From the NCBI GenBank assembly GCA_005881595.1, contig VBBY01000004.1, forward strand, positions 1-55,500: 55,500 bases of DNA, given 5' to 3'. This DNA comes from Betaproteobacteria bacterium. GTDB lineage: Bacteria > Pseudomonadota > Gammaproteobacteria > Burkholderiales > SG8-39. A program made the translations under genes and the position numbers. Shown in pieces: positions 11,767 through 22,500 of this stretch; position 1 is the stretch's first letter; each line of letters starts with the position of its first letter. The notes beneath the pieces are model-generated. The model was given only the letters and a program-made list of their open reading frames with translations, made no database searches and had not been told where the DNA came from.

Positions 11767-12081
11767 TTACCCCTGCAGGATATCGTCGATGCGGACCTCG
11801 GTGTACGACTGCCGATGGCCCTGCGTTTTCTGGTAGTGCTTGCGCCGGCGCAGCTTGAAGATTTTCAGCTTCTCGCCGCGTCCGTGCGCCACCACCGTGC
11901 CCTTCACCTTCGCGCCGGAGACGAGCGGCGCGCCGATCTTCAGGTTGTCGCCTTCGCCGACGAGCAGTACTTCGTCGAAAGAGATCGCCGCGCCGACTTC
12001 AGCCGGCAGCGACTCCACGCGCAGCTGCGCGCCGGATTGAACACGGTATTGCTTGCCGCCGGACTTGATGACTGCGTACAT
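11767..12081 (-). CDS. rplU: 50S ribosomal protein bL21
   Basis: Large-subunit protein binding 23S rRNA domain I. The chosen ATG at 12081 gives the family start [14 protein letters not shown] and 104 residues; an in-frame ATG four codons upstream (12093) and a GTG at 12099 are possible but not conserved. [17 protein letters not shown] is the typical C-terminal half. It heads the rplU-rpmA-obg-proB operon from a divergent promoter region shared with the polyprenyl synthase gene. Confidence 0.97.
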   Translation of the reverse strand: MYAVIKSGGKQYRVQSGAQLRVESLPAEVGAAISFDEVLLVGEGDNLKIGAPLVSGAKVKGTVVAHGRGEKLKIFKLRRRKHYQKTQGHRQSYTEVRIDDILQG

Positions 12082-12087
12082 GAATTG

Positions 12088-12138
12088 TTGCATCCACAAA
12101 GACTTGCAATTATAAGCGAATCATGAGTTTTGTGTCCA
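12088..12138. promoter_or_regulatory. Overlapping divergent promoters for rplU and the polyprenyl synthase gene
   Basis: On the plus strand TTGCAT (12088-12093), a 17-base spacer and TATAAG (12111-12116) end six bases before the synthase ATG. On the minus strand TGGACA (12138-12133), an 18-base spacer and TATAAT (12114-12109) point to rplU, with a leader of about 20 bases. The two -10 elements overlap in the near-palindrome AATTATAAG, so RNA polymerase bound for one gene should exclude the other. The predicted plus-strand start site coincides with the ATG. Confidence 0.7.
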
Positions 12139-13091
12139 TGCTGGCGCCGGTCGCGCAGGATCTGGAGCGCGTCGACGCGCTGATCCGCCGGCGACTCGAA
12201 TCGGACGTGGCGCTGGTGCGCCAGGTCGCCGAGTACATCGTCACCTCGGGAGGCAAGCGGCTGCGGCCCGCGTTGCTGCTGCTCGCGTGCGGCGCGGCGG
12301 GTTATCGCGGCGAAGCTCGTCTGCAGCTCGCCGCGGTGGTCGAGTTCATCCACACCGCCACTCTGCTGCACGACGACGTGGTCGACGAATCGCAGCTGCG
12401 GCGCGGGCACAGCACCGCCAACGCCGCCTTCGGCAACGCCGCCGCGGTGCTGGTCGGCGATTTTCTCTATTCCCGCGCCTTCCAGATGATGGTCGAGGTC
12501 GACAACATGCGCGTCATGCAGGTGCTCGCCGAGGCCACCAACGCCATCGCCGGAGGCGAGGTGCTGCAGTTGATGGGGAGCCACGACCCCGAGGTCGACG
12601 AGGCGCGCTATCTCGAGGTGATTCGCCGCAAGACGGCGAAGCTGTTCGAGGCCGCCGCGCGGCTCGGCGGCGTGCTCGGCGGCGCGCCCCGGTCCCTGGA
12701 GGACGAGCTGGCCGATTACGGCAGGCACGTCGGCACCGCGTTCCAGCTGATCGACGACGTGCTGGATTATTCGGGCGACGCGACGGCGATCGGCAAGAGC
12801 CTCGGCGACGACCTCGCCGAGGGCAAGCCGACGCTGCCGCTGATCTATGCGCTGCGCGCCGGCACGCCGCAGCAGGCAGCGGTGGTGCGGCACGCGATTC
12901 TCGAAGGCGGGCGCGAGGACTTCGGCGGCGTGCTGGACGTGATCCGGGCCTGCGGCGCGCTCGATTACGCGCGCCAGGCGGCGCAGCGCGAAGCGCAGGC
13001 GGCAGCGCGGGCGCTGGAGCGCCTGCCGCCCTCGGAATTCAAGGATTGTTTGCTAGAATTGGCGTCCTTCTCGGTGGCGCGCCGCAGCTAG
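12123..13091 (+). CDS. ispB: Polyprenyl (octaprenyl-type) diphosphate synthase
   Basis: trans-Prenyltransferase making the ubiquinone side chain by successive IPP additions. Both aspartate-rich motifs are present, DDVVD (about residue 81) and DDVLD (about residue 210), with GGKRLRP near residue 44. At 322 residues it matches IspB-type enzymes; product length (C40 or other) cannot be read from sequence. There is no Shine-Dalgarno sequence, and a good promoter puts the transcription start on the ATG, so the mRNA may be leaderless. Divergence from rplU is conserved in related bacteria. Confidence 0.92.
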   Translation: MSFVSMLAPVAQDLERVDALIRRRLESDVALVRQVAEYIVTSGGKRLRPALLLLACGAAGYRGEARLQLAAVVEFIHTATLLHDDVVDESQLRRGHSTANAAFGNAAAVLVGDFLYSRAFQMMVEVDNMRVMQVLAEATNAIAGGEVLQLMGSHDPEVDEARYLEVIRRKTAKLFEAAARLGGVLGGAPRSLEDELADYGRHVGTAFQLIDDVLDYSGDATAIGKSLGDDLAEGKPTLPLIYALRAGTPQQAAVVRHAILEGGREDFGGVLDVIRACGALDYARQAAQREAQAAARALERLPPSEFKDCLLELASFSVARRS

Positions 13092-13105
13092 CTTTTCTCC
13101 GGCAT

Positions 13106-13182
13106 CGGGGTGTAGCTCAGCCTGGTAGAGTACTGCGTTCGGGACGCAGGTGTCGCTGGTTCAAATCCAGTCACCCCGACCA
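13106..13182 (+). tRNA. tRNA-Pro (anticodon CGG)
   Basis: A complete 77-base cloverleaf. The acceptor stem CGGGGTG (13106-13112) pairs with CACCCCG (13172-13178), then discriminator A and an encoded CCA (13180-13182). The anticodon stem CTGCG/CGCAG encloses TTCGGGA, giving anticodon CGG for CCG codons, which suits a G+C-rich genome. The T arm is GCTGG-TTCAAAT-CCAGT. It sits 14 bases after the polyprenyl synthase stop and just before the PP0621-pilSR cluster. Confidence 0.97.
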
Positions 13183-13213
13183 CTCGTTTGTTCTCCCGGT
13201 AGATAATCGCGCG

Positions 13214-13444
13214 ATGGGCAAGCTGATCGTGCTGGTGCTGCTCGTCGCGGTCGCCGTCTGGCTCTTGCGGCGGGCGTTGCGCTCCGGGCAGCGCGACGAT
13301 ATCGAGCGCACGCCGCCGGTGCACGGCGAGCTGGTGAGCTGCGCGCATTGCGGCGTGCATCTGCCGCGCAGCGAGGCGCGCACCGCGGGCGAGCGCCTCT
13401 ACTGCAGCGAGGAGCACGCCCGGCTCGGGCCGGGGCGGCGCTGA
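13214..13444 (+). CDS. PP0621 family small zinc-ribbon-like membrane protein
   Basis: A 76-residue protein with one N-terminal transmembrane helix (about residues 3-18) and a C-terminal CAHCGVHLPRSEA...YCSEEH cluster (Cys, Cys, His, Cys, His), probably a small metal site. It belongs to the PP0621 family that typically sits just upstream of pilS. Its stop and the pilS start share bases (TGATG). GATAAT lies exactly six bases before the ATG and no Shine-Dalgarno sequence is visible. A role in pilus regulation is only a guess from position. Confidence 0.82.
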   Translation: MGKLIVLVLLVAVAVWLLRRALRSGQRDDIERTPPVHGELVSCAHCGVHLPRSEARTAGERLYCSEEHARLGPGRR

Positions 13445-15045
13445 TGCTGGCTCCGGCGCGCTATCCCGAGCTGTTCCTCGCGCCCGAGGAGCGCACGCCG
13501 GAGTCGTTCTGGATCTCGCTGCGCTACTTCAACCTGTACCGGGTTGTGCTGGCGGGGCTGTTCTTCACCCTCAGCCTGGTCTACGGGGATGCGCTCAACC
13601 TCGGCGCGCACTCGCTGTATCTGTTCCGCCTGGTCGCCGCCGCCTACATGGTGGCGGGGATCGTGTTCCACGCCGGCCTGAGGCGCTGGCGCGAGCACTT
13701 CAACCTGCAGCTGACGCTGCAAGCCTGCGCCGACGTCGTCGCCATCACGCTGCTGATGTATGCGAGCGGCGGCATCCGCAGCGGCCTCGGCGTGATGCTG
13801 CTGATCTCGCTCACCGGGGCGGCGATCGTCGCGCCTCGGCGCCTGAGCTTCCTCTATGCGGCGCTCGCCACGATCGCGCTGCTCCTCGAGCAGGGGTACT
13901 GGGTGCTGCTGCAAGATGTGCCGAGCGCGGGCTTCGTCCAACCCGGGCTGCTGGCGATGGGCTGCTTCGCCACCGTCGGGGTCACAGGATGGCTCGCGCA
14001 GCGCGTCGCCGCGAACGAGGCGCTGGCGCGCCAGCGCGGCCGGGCGCTCGCTACACAGACGCGCGTCAACCAGCTGGTGATCCAGGACATGCAGGACGGG
14101 GTGCTGGTGCTCGACCGCGAGGGCCGCGTCCTGCAGCACAACCCGCAGGCGCAGCGCCTGCTCGCGGCCGAGAAGCTGCTCGGCGCGGGGATTGCCGAGC
14201 TGCTGCCGGGTTTCGGCGGGCGCTGGCGCGCCTGGCGCACGGGCGATGCCGCGGCGGGCGGGCCCGCCGACCTTGCCCTGCTCGGGCGCGACATCCGGCT
14301 GCGGTTGCTCGACACCGGCACCGACGAGCAGTTCAGCGTAGTGTTCATCGAGGACATGACGCGCACGCGCGAGCAGGCGCAGCAGATCAAGCTCGCCGCG
14401 CTCGGCCGGCTCACCGCCAACATCGCGCACGAAATCCGCAACCCTCTCGCGGCGATCAGCCATGCAGCGGAGCTTCTCGACGAGGAGGACCGGGGCGGCG
14501 ACCGCGAGCGCCTGACCCGTATCGTCCACGACAACACGCAGCGCCTCGAGCGGCTGGTGGCCGAAGTGCTGCAGCTCAACCGCCGCGACCGCATCTCGGC
14601 CGAGCGCATCCGCCTCGACGCCTGGCTGCCCGGCTTCATCGCCGAGTTCGTCGCCAACGAGTCGGTGCCGGCCGCGCGCCTGAGCGTTGGCGCCACGCGC
14701 GAAGCCTGGATCGAGTTCGACCGCGAGCACCTCCACCAGGTGATGTGGAACCTGCTGCGCAACGCGGTGCGCTACGCGCGCAGCGAGCCGCGCAGCGTGC
14801 GCATCGCGCTGGGCGGTTTCGCCGGTCGAGTAGAATTGAGCGTCATCGACAACGGCCCGGGAGTGCCGCCGTCGAGCCAGGGCCAGCTGTTCGAGCCGTT
14901 CTTCACCACCGACAGCAAGGGGACCGGCCTGGGTCTGTATCTGGCGCGCGAGCTGTGCGCCGCCAACCGGGCGTTGCTCGAATACGTGAACGACATGCCG
15001 GGAGCGCATTTCAGGATCGTGATCAGGGAGGCGCGCGCCGCATGA
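13444..15045 (+). CDS. pilS: Sensor histidine kinase PilS
   Basis: Membrane sensor of the PilS-PilR system controlling type IV pilin transcription. The 533-residue protein has about six transmembrane helices (residues 25-180), a PAS-like region (about 205-310) and a kinase core. The phosphoacceptor His lies in NIAHEIRNPLAAISH, the N box is NLLRNAVRYAR and the ATP-lid motifs are DNGPGVP and GTGLGLYLA. It overlaps both the upstream PP0621 gene and pilR. In Pseudomonas PilS senses pilin in the membrane; a pilin gene is present about 32 kb away. Confidence 0.93.
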   Translation: MLAPARYPELFLAPEERTPESFWISLRYFNLYRVVLAGLFFTLSLVYGDALNLGAHSLYLFRLVAAAYMVAGIVFHAGLRRWREHFNLQLTLQACADVVAITLLMYASGGIRSGLGVMLLISLTGAAIVAPRRLSFLYAALATIALLLEQGYWVLLQDVPSAGFVQPGLLAMGCFATVGVTGWLAQRVAANEALARQRGRALATQTRVNQLVIQDMQDGVLVLDREGRVLQHNPQAQRLLAAEKLLGAGIAELLPGFGGRWRAWRTGDAAAGGPADLALLGRDIRLRLLDTGTDEQFSVVFIEDMTRTREQAQQIKLAALGRLTANIAHEIRNPLAAISHAAELLDEEDRGGDRERLTRIVHDNTQRLERLVAEVLQLNRRDRISAERIRLDAWLPGFIAEFVANESVPAARLSVGATREAWIEFDREHLHQVMWNLLRNAVRYARSEPRSVRIALGGFAGRVELSVIDNGPGVPPSSQGQLFEPFFTTDSKGTGLGLYLARELCAANRALLEYVNDMPGAHFRIVIREARAA

Positions 15046-16415
15046 AGCGCACCGAGCGGCGCGCCGCTGCGCGCGGCGCCAGCGTCCTGGTGGTCGACGA
15101 CGAGCCCGACATCCGCGAGCTGCTCGAGCTGACGCTGGTGAAGATGGGGCTCGACGTGGAGAGCGTCGGCTCGATCGCCGAGGCGAAGGAGCGGCTGAAG
15201 AGCGACCGCTACGACCTTTGCCTCACCGACATGCGGCTCATCGACGGCGAGGGTCTCGAGCTGGTGCGCCACATCGCCGGCCTCGGCGCCGACCTGCCGG
15301 TGGCCGTGATTACCGCCCACGGCAGCACCGAGAACGCGGTCGCCGCGCTCAAGGCGGGCGCCTTCGACTACGTCTCCAAGCCGGTCGGCCTGGAGCAGCT
15401 GCGCGCACTGGTGAAATCGGCGCTGTCGCTGCCCGCTTCCGCTGCCGCGCCGGCCAAGGGTCAGCGGCTGCTCGGCGAGAGCGCACCGCTCGCCCAGGTG
15501 CGCGAGCTGATCGGCAAACTCGCCCGCACCCAGGCTCCGGTATACATCTCGGGCGAGTCGGGCAGCGGCAAAGAGCTCGCGGCGCGCCTGATCCACGAGA
15601 ACGGCGCGCGCCGCGACAAGCCCTTCGTGCCCGTCAACTGCGGCGCGATTCCCGATACTCTCGTGGAGAGCGAGTTCTTCGGCTACAAGAAGGGCGCGTT
15701 CACTGGCGCCGCCGAGGACCGCGAAGGCTTCTTCCAGGCGGCGAGCGGCGGCACGCTGTTCCTGGACGAGGTCGCCGAGCTGCCGCTCGCGATGCAGGTG
15801 AAGCTGCTGCGCTCGATCCAGGAGAAGCGCGTGCGCAAGGTCGGCGCCACCCAGGAAGACCCGGTCGACGTGCGCGTCATCTGCGCCACCCACCAGAATC
15901 TCGCCGCGCTGGTGGCCGCGGGGCGCTTCCGGCAGGACCTGTTCTACCGCCTCAACGTGATCGAGCTGAGCATGCCGCCGCTGCGCGAATGCCGCGAGGA
16001 CATCCCGCTCATCGCCGCCGCGATCCTGCAGCGCCTTGCGGCCCAGGCCGGCACCACCCCTCCGCAGCTCACGCCCGCGGCGTCCGAGGAGCTCATGCGC
16101 TACGGCTTCCCCGGCAACATCCGCGAGCTCGAGAACATTCTGGAGCGGGCGCTCGCTTTGAGCACAAGCCAGGAGATCGGCAGCGAGGATCTGCGGCTCA
16201 CCCCGCCGCAGGCGGTGGCGGGGGAGCGCGCCGAGAGCAGCTCGGGGGAAGCGCTGCCCGACTACCTTGACGGCCTGGAGCGCAAAGCGATCCTCGATGC
16301 GCTGTCGAAAACCGGGTTCAACCGTACAGCGGCGGCCAAGCTTCTCGGCATCACCTTCCGGCAGCTGCGCTACCGGATGCAGCGCCTCGGCATCCGCGAT
16401 GAAAATCGGCCCTGA
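15042..16415 (+). CDS. pilR: Sigma-54-dependent response regulator PilR
   Basis: NtrC-family activator of 457 residues. The receiver domain (about 14-130) has its phosphorylated Asp in CLTDMRL. The AAA+ domain has Walker A GESGSGKE, the sigma-54 contact loop GAFTGA and Walker B GGTLFLDE, and a Fis-type helix-turn-helix (NRTAAAKLLGITFRQLRYRM) ends the protein. The start overlaps pilS (ATGA) and the end overlaps ampD by 17 bases. The expected target is a pilin promoter with a -24/-12 element; I could not find one upstream of the pilin gene in this window. Confidence 0.94.
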   Translation: MKRTERRAAARGASVLVVDDEPDIRELLELTLVKMGLDVESVGSIAEAKERLKSDRYDLCLTDMRLIDGEGLELVRHIAGLGADLPVAVITAHGSTENAVAALKAGAFDYVSKPVGLEQLRALVKSALSLPASAAAPAKGQRLLGESAPLAQVRELIGKLARTQAPVYISGESGSGKELAARLIHENGARRDKPFVPVNCGAIPDTLVESEFFGYKKGAFTGAAEDREGFFQAASGGTLFLDEVAELPLAMQVKLLRSIQEKRVRKVGATQEDPVDVRVICATHQNLAALVAAGRFRQDLFYRLNVIELSMPPLRECREDIPLIAAAILQRLAAQAGTTPPQLTPAASEELMRYGFPGNIRELENILERALALSTSQEIGSEDLRLTPPQAVAGERAESSSGEALPDYLDGLERKAILDALSKTGFNRTAAAKLLGITFRQLRYRMQRLGIRDENRP

Positions 16416-16938
16416 CGGCCTGCTGGCGCAGGCGCGCTACATCGCCTCGACGAATTGCGACGAGCGTCCGCCCGGGGCGGCGATCACGCTGCTCGTCCTG
16501 CACTCGATCAGCCTGCCGCCGGGGCAATACGGCGGCGACGCGATCGAGCGGCTGTTCACCAACCGGCTCGACCCCGCCGCGCATCCGTATTTCCGCGACA
16601 TCGCGACTCTGAGGCTGTCGTCGCACTTCCTCGTCCGGCGCGACGGCGAGCTGCTGCAGTTCGTTCCGGTGCAGCAGCGCGCTTGGCACGCCGGCGCGTC
16701 GTGCTGGCGCGGCCGCAGCCGCTGCAACGACTTCTCGGTCGGCGTGGAACTCGAGGGCGTTGAGGAAAGCGCGTTCGAAGACATTCAATATGCGCGCCTG
16801 AACGAGCTGCTGCGCGCGTTGCGCGGCTCGCTTCCCCTGAGCGACGTCGCCGCGCACAGCGACGTGGCGCCGGATCGCAAGACCGATCCCGGCGCGCACT
16901 TCGATTGGGCGCGCCTGCTCGCCGACCTCGCACGCTGA
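16399..16938 (+). CDS. ampD: 1,6-anhydro-N-acetylmuramyl-L-alanine amidase AmpD
   Basis: Cytoplasmic zinc amidase that removes the peptide from anhydromuropeptides during cell-wall recycling. The 179-residue Amidase_2 domain carries the zinc ligands in LVLHSIS and in HSDVAPDRKTDPGAHFDW (His and Asp). The start lies inside pilR. The anhydro products it handles would be made by the MltB and SLT enzymes encoded elsewhere in this window. An inverted repeat follows at the stop codon. Confidence 0.94.
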   Translation: MKIGPDGLLAQARYIASTNCDERPPGAAITLLVLHSISLPPGQYGGDAIERLFTNRLDPAAHPYFRDIATLRLSSHFLVRRDGELLQFVPVQQRAWHAGASCWRGRSRCNDFSVGVELEGVEESAFEDIQYARLNELLRALRGSLPLSDVAAHSDVAPDRKTDPGAHFDWARLLADLAR

Positions 16939-16956
16939 CTAGATGTAGTGGTCAGC
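16934..16956. promoter_or_regulatory. Inverted repeat at the ampD stop, NrdR-box-like centre
   Basis: GCTGAC (16934-16939) and GTCAGC (16951-16956) form a perfect 6-bp inverted repeat around the ampD stop. The central ACTAGATGTAGT matches the core of the two NrdR boxes upstream of nrdA at 10 of 12 positions. It could be a weak transcription-end hairpin or a third, upstream NrdR site about 152 bases from box 1. No T run follows. Neither role is established. Confidence 0.4.
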
Positions 16957-17057
16957 AGGTCGCGCCGAACTATGTATTGTTGTTTTGTTGCGCCGCGTCA
17001 ATCGCATTGCCGCGGCGCCGTCGCGTCGCCACGACAAATTTTTTTCGCTTGAGTGGC

Positions 17058-17087
17058 TTGCAAAAAGTTTCCGCGTTGGGTTACAGT
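17058..17087 (+). promoter_or_regulatory. Predicted nrdA promoter
   Basis: TTGCAA (17058-17063), an 18-base spacer and TACAGT (17082-17087), each 4 of 6 matches to sigma-70 consensus. It lies directly against the first NrdR box, so repressor binding would cover the start of transcription. The leader to the nrdA ATG would be about 80 bases. Confidence 0.5.
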
Positions 17088-17134
17088 CCACTAAATCTAG
17101 TCCAAAGGGACTACTAGAGTACTAAATCTAGTAG
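17088..17134 (+). promoter_or_regulatory. Tandem NrdR boxes upstream of nrdA
   Basis: Two copies of the 12-mer ACTAAATCTAGT, inside 16-base boxes at 17088-17103 and 17119-17134. Box starts are 31 bases apart, leaving a 15-base linker; NrdR boxes characteristically occur in pairs about three helical turns apart. The intervening sequence also contains ACTACTAGAGT. NrdR represses ribonucleotide reductase genes when bound to dATP/ATP. The match is by eye to the known palindromic consensus. Confidence 0.85.
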
Positions 17135-17173
17135 GTGAGGGTGGGTTTGTCCGGGAACGTGGGAGGCACGAGA

Positions 17174-19992
<2,819 letters not shown>

Positions 19993-19996
<4 letters not shown>

Positions 19997-20394
19997 TCAC
20001 GCTCGCCGGCCGGGCCTTCGCCGGGCCGTTCCTCGTGCCGCTGTGGTCGGCGCCGCGCGGCCCCGGGCTGTATGCGGTGATGGTGCCCGGCTGGCGCCTG
20101 CTCACCTTCCGCGCGCTCCACTTCGGGCGGGCGGAGGATTTCTCGGCGCGCGAGCTCCTCGGCGGGCATCCGCGTTACCGCGAATGGCTGGCGATCGCCG
20201 GCACCGACTGGAACCTCTACATCGCGACGTACGAAATGTCCTCTTCCACTGCGGCGCAGCGCGAGGCCGTCGAGCGGCAGATCGCGCGCGAATACCGGCC
20301 GGAATTCAACTACCCGGCGCCGACGCCCGAAACACCCAGCCTGAAGGCGTTCATGCTGGCGCAGGCGCTTCGCACCAACAAGAACGAGAGATAG
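19993..20394 (+). CDS. GIY-YIG-like domain protein inside the nrdAB operon
   Basis: A 133-residue protein starting with a GTG that overlaps the nrdA stop. I do not know a named family for it. The order of elements resembles a GIY-YIG nuclease fold: GLYAV (GIY position), [12 protein letters not shown] (YIG plus the following Arg), and a late [14 protein letters not shown] segment placing a Glu and the usual P..N near the end. The canonical tyrosine of YIG is replaced by Phe. Its stop is followed directly by the nrdB ribosome-binding site, so it is part of the operon. Whether it is a nuclease is unproven. Confidence 0.7.
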
Positions 20395-20405
20395 GGAGCG
20401 GCGCG

Positions 20406-21518
20406 ATGCTCAAATTCGAGGAACTCGCCGTGCAGCCCACCCGGGGCTTTGTCCCGCCCAGCGCCGGCACCGAAGAGCGATCGCCGGCGGGCGAGGCCTT
20501 CCGCCGGATGACGGTCGAGGACAAGAAGGTCATCAACTCCAAGGCCGACGTCAACCAGCTGGTGCCGTTCAAGTACAAGTGGGCCTGGGAAAAGTACCTC
20601 GCCGCCTGCGCCAACCACTGGATGCCGCAGGAGATCAACATGAGCCGCGACATCGCGCTGTGGAAGGATCCCGGCGGCCTCACCGAGGACGAGCGCAGGG
20701 TGGTGAAGCGCAACCTCGGCTTCTTCGTCACCGCCGATTCGCTCGCCGCCAACAACATCGTGCTCGGGACCTACCGCCACATCACGGCACCCGAGTGCCG
20801 GCAGTACCTGCTGCGCCAGGCGTTCGAGGAGGCGATCCACACCCACGCCTACCAGTACATCGTCGAGAGCCTCGATCTCGACCAGGGCGAGGTGTTCAAC
20901 GCCTACCACGAGATCGCGTCGATCCGCGAGAAGGACGAGTTCCTGGTGCCGTTCATCGACACGCTCACCGACCCCGCCTTCGTCACCGGCACCCCGCAGA
21001 ATGACCAGGCGCTGCTGCGCAGCCTGATCGTGTTCTCCTGCCTGATGGAGGGCCTGTTCTTCTACGTCGGCTTCACCCAGATCCTGTCGCTCGGGCGGCA
21101 GAACAAGATGACCGGCGCCGCCGAGCAGTACATGTACATCCTGCGCGACGAGTCGATGCACTGCAATTTCGGCATCGATCTGGTGAACCAGATCAAGCTC
21201 GAGAACCCGCACCTGTGGACGCCGCAGTTCCGCGACGAGATGGGCGAGCTGTTCGGCCGCGCGGTCGAGCTCGAGTACCGCTATGCCGAGGACACCATGC
21301 CGCGCGGCGTGCTGGGGCTGAACGCGCCGATGTTCAAGGAGTACCTGCGCTTCATCGCCAACCGGCGCTGCCAGCAGATCGGGCTCGACGCGCTCTATCC
21401 CGGGGCGGCCAACCCGTTCCCGTGGATGAGCGAGATGATCGACCTGAAGAAGGAGCGCAATTTCTTCGAAACCCGCGTCATCGAGTATCAGACCGGCGGC
21501 GCGCTGAGTTGGGACTAG
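20406..21518 (+). CDS. nrdB: Ribonucleoside-diphosphate reductase beta subunit, class Ia
   Basis: Radical-bearing small subunit. The 370-residue protein has the di-iron ligand pattern in [13 protein letters not shown] (Glu, His) and [11 protein letters not shown] (Glu, His). The tyrosine in HTHAY aligns with the radical Tyr122 of E. coli NrdB, supporting a standard tyrosyl-radical class Ia enzyme. GGGAG at 20394-20398 is the ribosome-binding site. A 12-base gap separates it from the GIY-YIG-like gene. NrdR control is shared with nrdA. Confidence 0.96.
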   Translation: MLKFEELAVQPTRGFVPPSAGTEERSPAGEAFRRMTVEDKKVINSKADVNQLVPFKYKWAWEKYLAACANHWMPQEINMSRDIALWKDPGGLTEDERRVVKRNLGFFVTADSLAANNIVLGTYRHITAPECRQYLLRQAFEEAIHTHAYQYIVESLDLDQGEVFNAYHEIASIREKDEFLVPFIDTLTDPAFVTGTPQNDQALLRSLIVFSCLMEGLFFYVGFTQILSLGRQNKMTGAAEQYMYILRDESMHCNFGIDLVNQIKLENPHLWTPQFRDEMGELFGRAVELEYRYAEDTMPRGVLGLNAPMFKEYLRFIANRRCQQIGLDALYPGAANPFPWMSEMIDLKKERNFFETRVIEYQTGGALSWD

Positions 21519-21533
21519 ACGGGGGGTGAAACC

Positions 21534-21851
21534 GTGCAAGAGCACTGGAGCGAGATGCACCGAGTGACCGCGTGCAAGGCGGAAGAGGACTACCGGCTGT
21601 GGCTGCGTTTCGAGGACGGCCTCGAGGGCAGCGTGTTCCTCGGCAATCTCCTCGAGATCGGCGCCTTCCAGCTGTGGCGCGACGTGCGCGAGTTCGAAAA
21701 GGTCAGCGTCGACCCGCAGACGGCGACGGTCACCTGGGAGGGCGGCATCCGGCTCGACCCCGACATCCTCTATCATGACGTCGCGTCAAGGAGCGCGATG
21801 CACCCAATTCAGCATGCCGGCGCGCGAAAGCCGCCGTCGGCGGTTGGATAG
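21534..21851 (+). CDS. DUF2442 family protein
   Basis: A 105-residue protein whose first 80 residues (HRVTACKAEEDYRLWLRF, then WEGGIRLDPDILY) match DUF2442, a small fold often coded next to DUF4160 proteins in putative toxin-antitoxin-like pairs. No such partner is adjacent. The GTG start at 21534 lies 16 bases after nrdB behind a G-rich stretch; an internal ATG at 21555 is a possible alternative. The last 20 residues are outside the family core. Confidence 0.75.
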   Translation: MQEHWSEMHRVTACKAEEDYRLWLRFEDGLEGSVFLGNLLEIGAFQLWRDVREFEKVSVDPQTATVTWEGGIRLDPDILYHDVASRSAMHPIQHAGARKPPSAVG

Positions 21852-21906
21852 TCCGGGCCGGCAGGGCCGGGCTTCTTTTGTTCAACTACCTTGAAGGAGA
21901 TTGAGC

Positions 21907-22212
21907 ATGGCGAAGAAAAAAGCGAAAAAAGGCGGAAAGAAAAAGAAGAAGAAGAAAGCATCAAAAAAGAAGAAGAAGTCATTGAAGAAAGCTGGTAACA
22001 AAAAGGCGGCAGTTAAAAAGAGATCCGCCAAGAAGAAGAAAAAGGCGGGAAAGAAGAAAAAGGCGAAACAAGCCGCCACAACTCAGGCCAGCCCTGCGGC
22101 ACCGACGGCACCGGCACCTGCCTCACCGCCGTCCACCGCTGCGACTCCAGGCGCGAGAACCGCGCTGAATCCAGCGGCCGCATGGCCGTTTCCCACCGGT
22201 TCCCGGCCGTAA
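21907..22212 (+). CDS. Lysine-rich histone H1-like protein
   Basis: A 101-residue protein: the first 55 residues are nearly all Lys with Ala, Gly and Ser, and the rest is an Ala/Pro/Thr-rich tail. This composition resembles bacterial histone H1-like nucleoid proteins (AlgP/HctB/BpH1 type), so DNA or RNA binding is likely. It is strikingly A-rich DNA in a G+C-rich setting. A clear AAGGAGA ribosome-binding site precedes the ATG. The repeats make homology searches unreliable, so the name describes composition only. Confidence 0.65.
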   Translation: MAKKKAKKGGKKKKKKKASKKKKKSLKKAGNKKAAVKKRSAKKKKKAGKKKKAKQAATTQASPAAPTAPAPASPPSTAATPGARTALNPAAAWPFPTGSRP

Positions 22213-22232
22213 CCGGGACCCGGGAGAAATGA

Positions 22233-22256
22233 GGCGAGGGGCGCAAGCCCCTCGCC
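22233..22256. terminator. Strong stem-loop after the lysine-rich gene
   Basis: Perfect 10-bp stem, GGCGAGGGGC against GCCCCTCGCC, closed by a GCAA tetraloop of the stable GNRA type. It lies 20 bases after the stop of the lysine-rich gene. No U tract follows, so it is either a mRNA 3'-end protecting structure or a terminator acting without a U run. Confidence 0.5.
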
Positions 22257-22471
22257 AGCCCTCGAAGCTCAGCGGACCGGCTTGGTCAATCGGCCCAAGA
22301 TCGGGGACTTAGGCCGGTCCGCGAGGCTTCACCCGATTCCGGCCGGCGCCGGAACCCGCTGCAGGGGCATTTTACCGACGCTACCGCCGAGTCTTTGCGA
22401 ACTTGAAAACAATTGTCGAAACAAGCCCTTTCGCAAACTATCATTCCGCAGTGCATCAACCCCAGAAGCTA

Positions 22472-22500
22472 TTGACAGTGTTGGCGTTTCTCCAGAGAAT
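22472..22500 (+). promoter_or_regulatory. Sigma-70-like promoter upstream of the SLT gene
   Basis: Consensus TTGACA (22472-22477), a 17-base spacer and GAGAAT (22495-22500). It would give a leader of about 105 bases before the ATG at 22613. The region is A+T-rich compared with its surroundings. Confidence 0.55.

Noticed and set aside
13106-13182. tRNA-Pro as an integration site
   Set aside because: No partial copy of the tRNA 3' end and no integrase was found nearby; downstream genes are the conserved PP0621-pilSR set.
17135-17173. nrdA starting at GTG 17135
   Set aside because: It abuts and follows the second NrdR box with no family similarity, while ATG 17174 has a proper GGGAGG site.
21841-21906. 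Terminator after the DUF2442 gene (GGGCCGGCAGGGCCGGGC followed by T-rich)
   Set aside because: The G+C-rich parts are direct repeats of GGCCGGG and do not pair into a stem longer than four bases.
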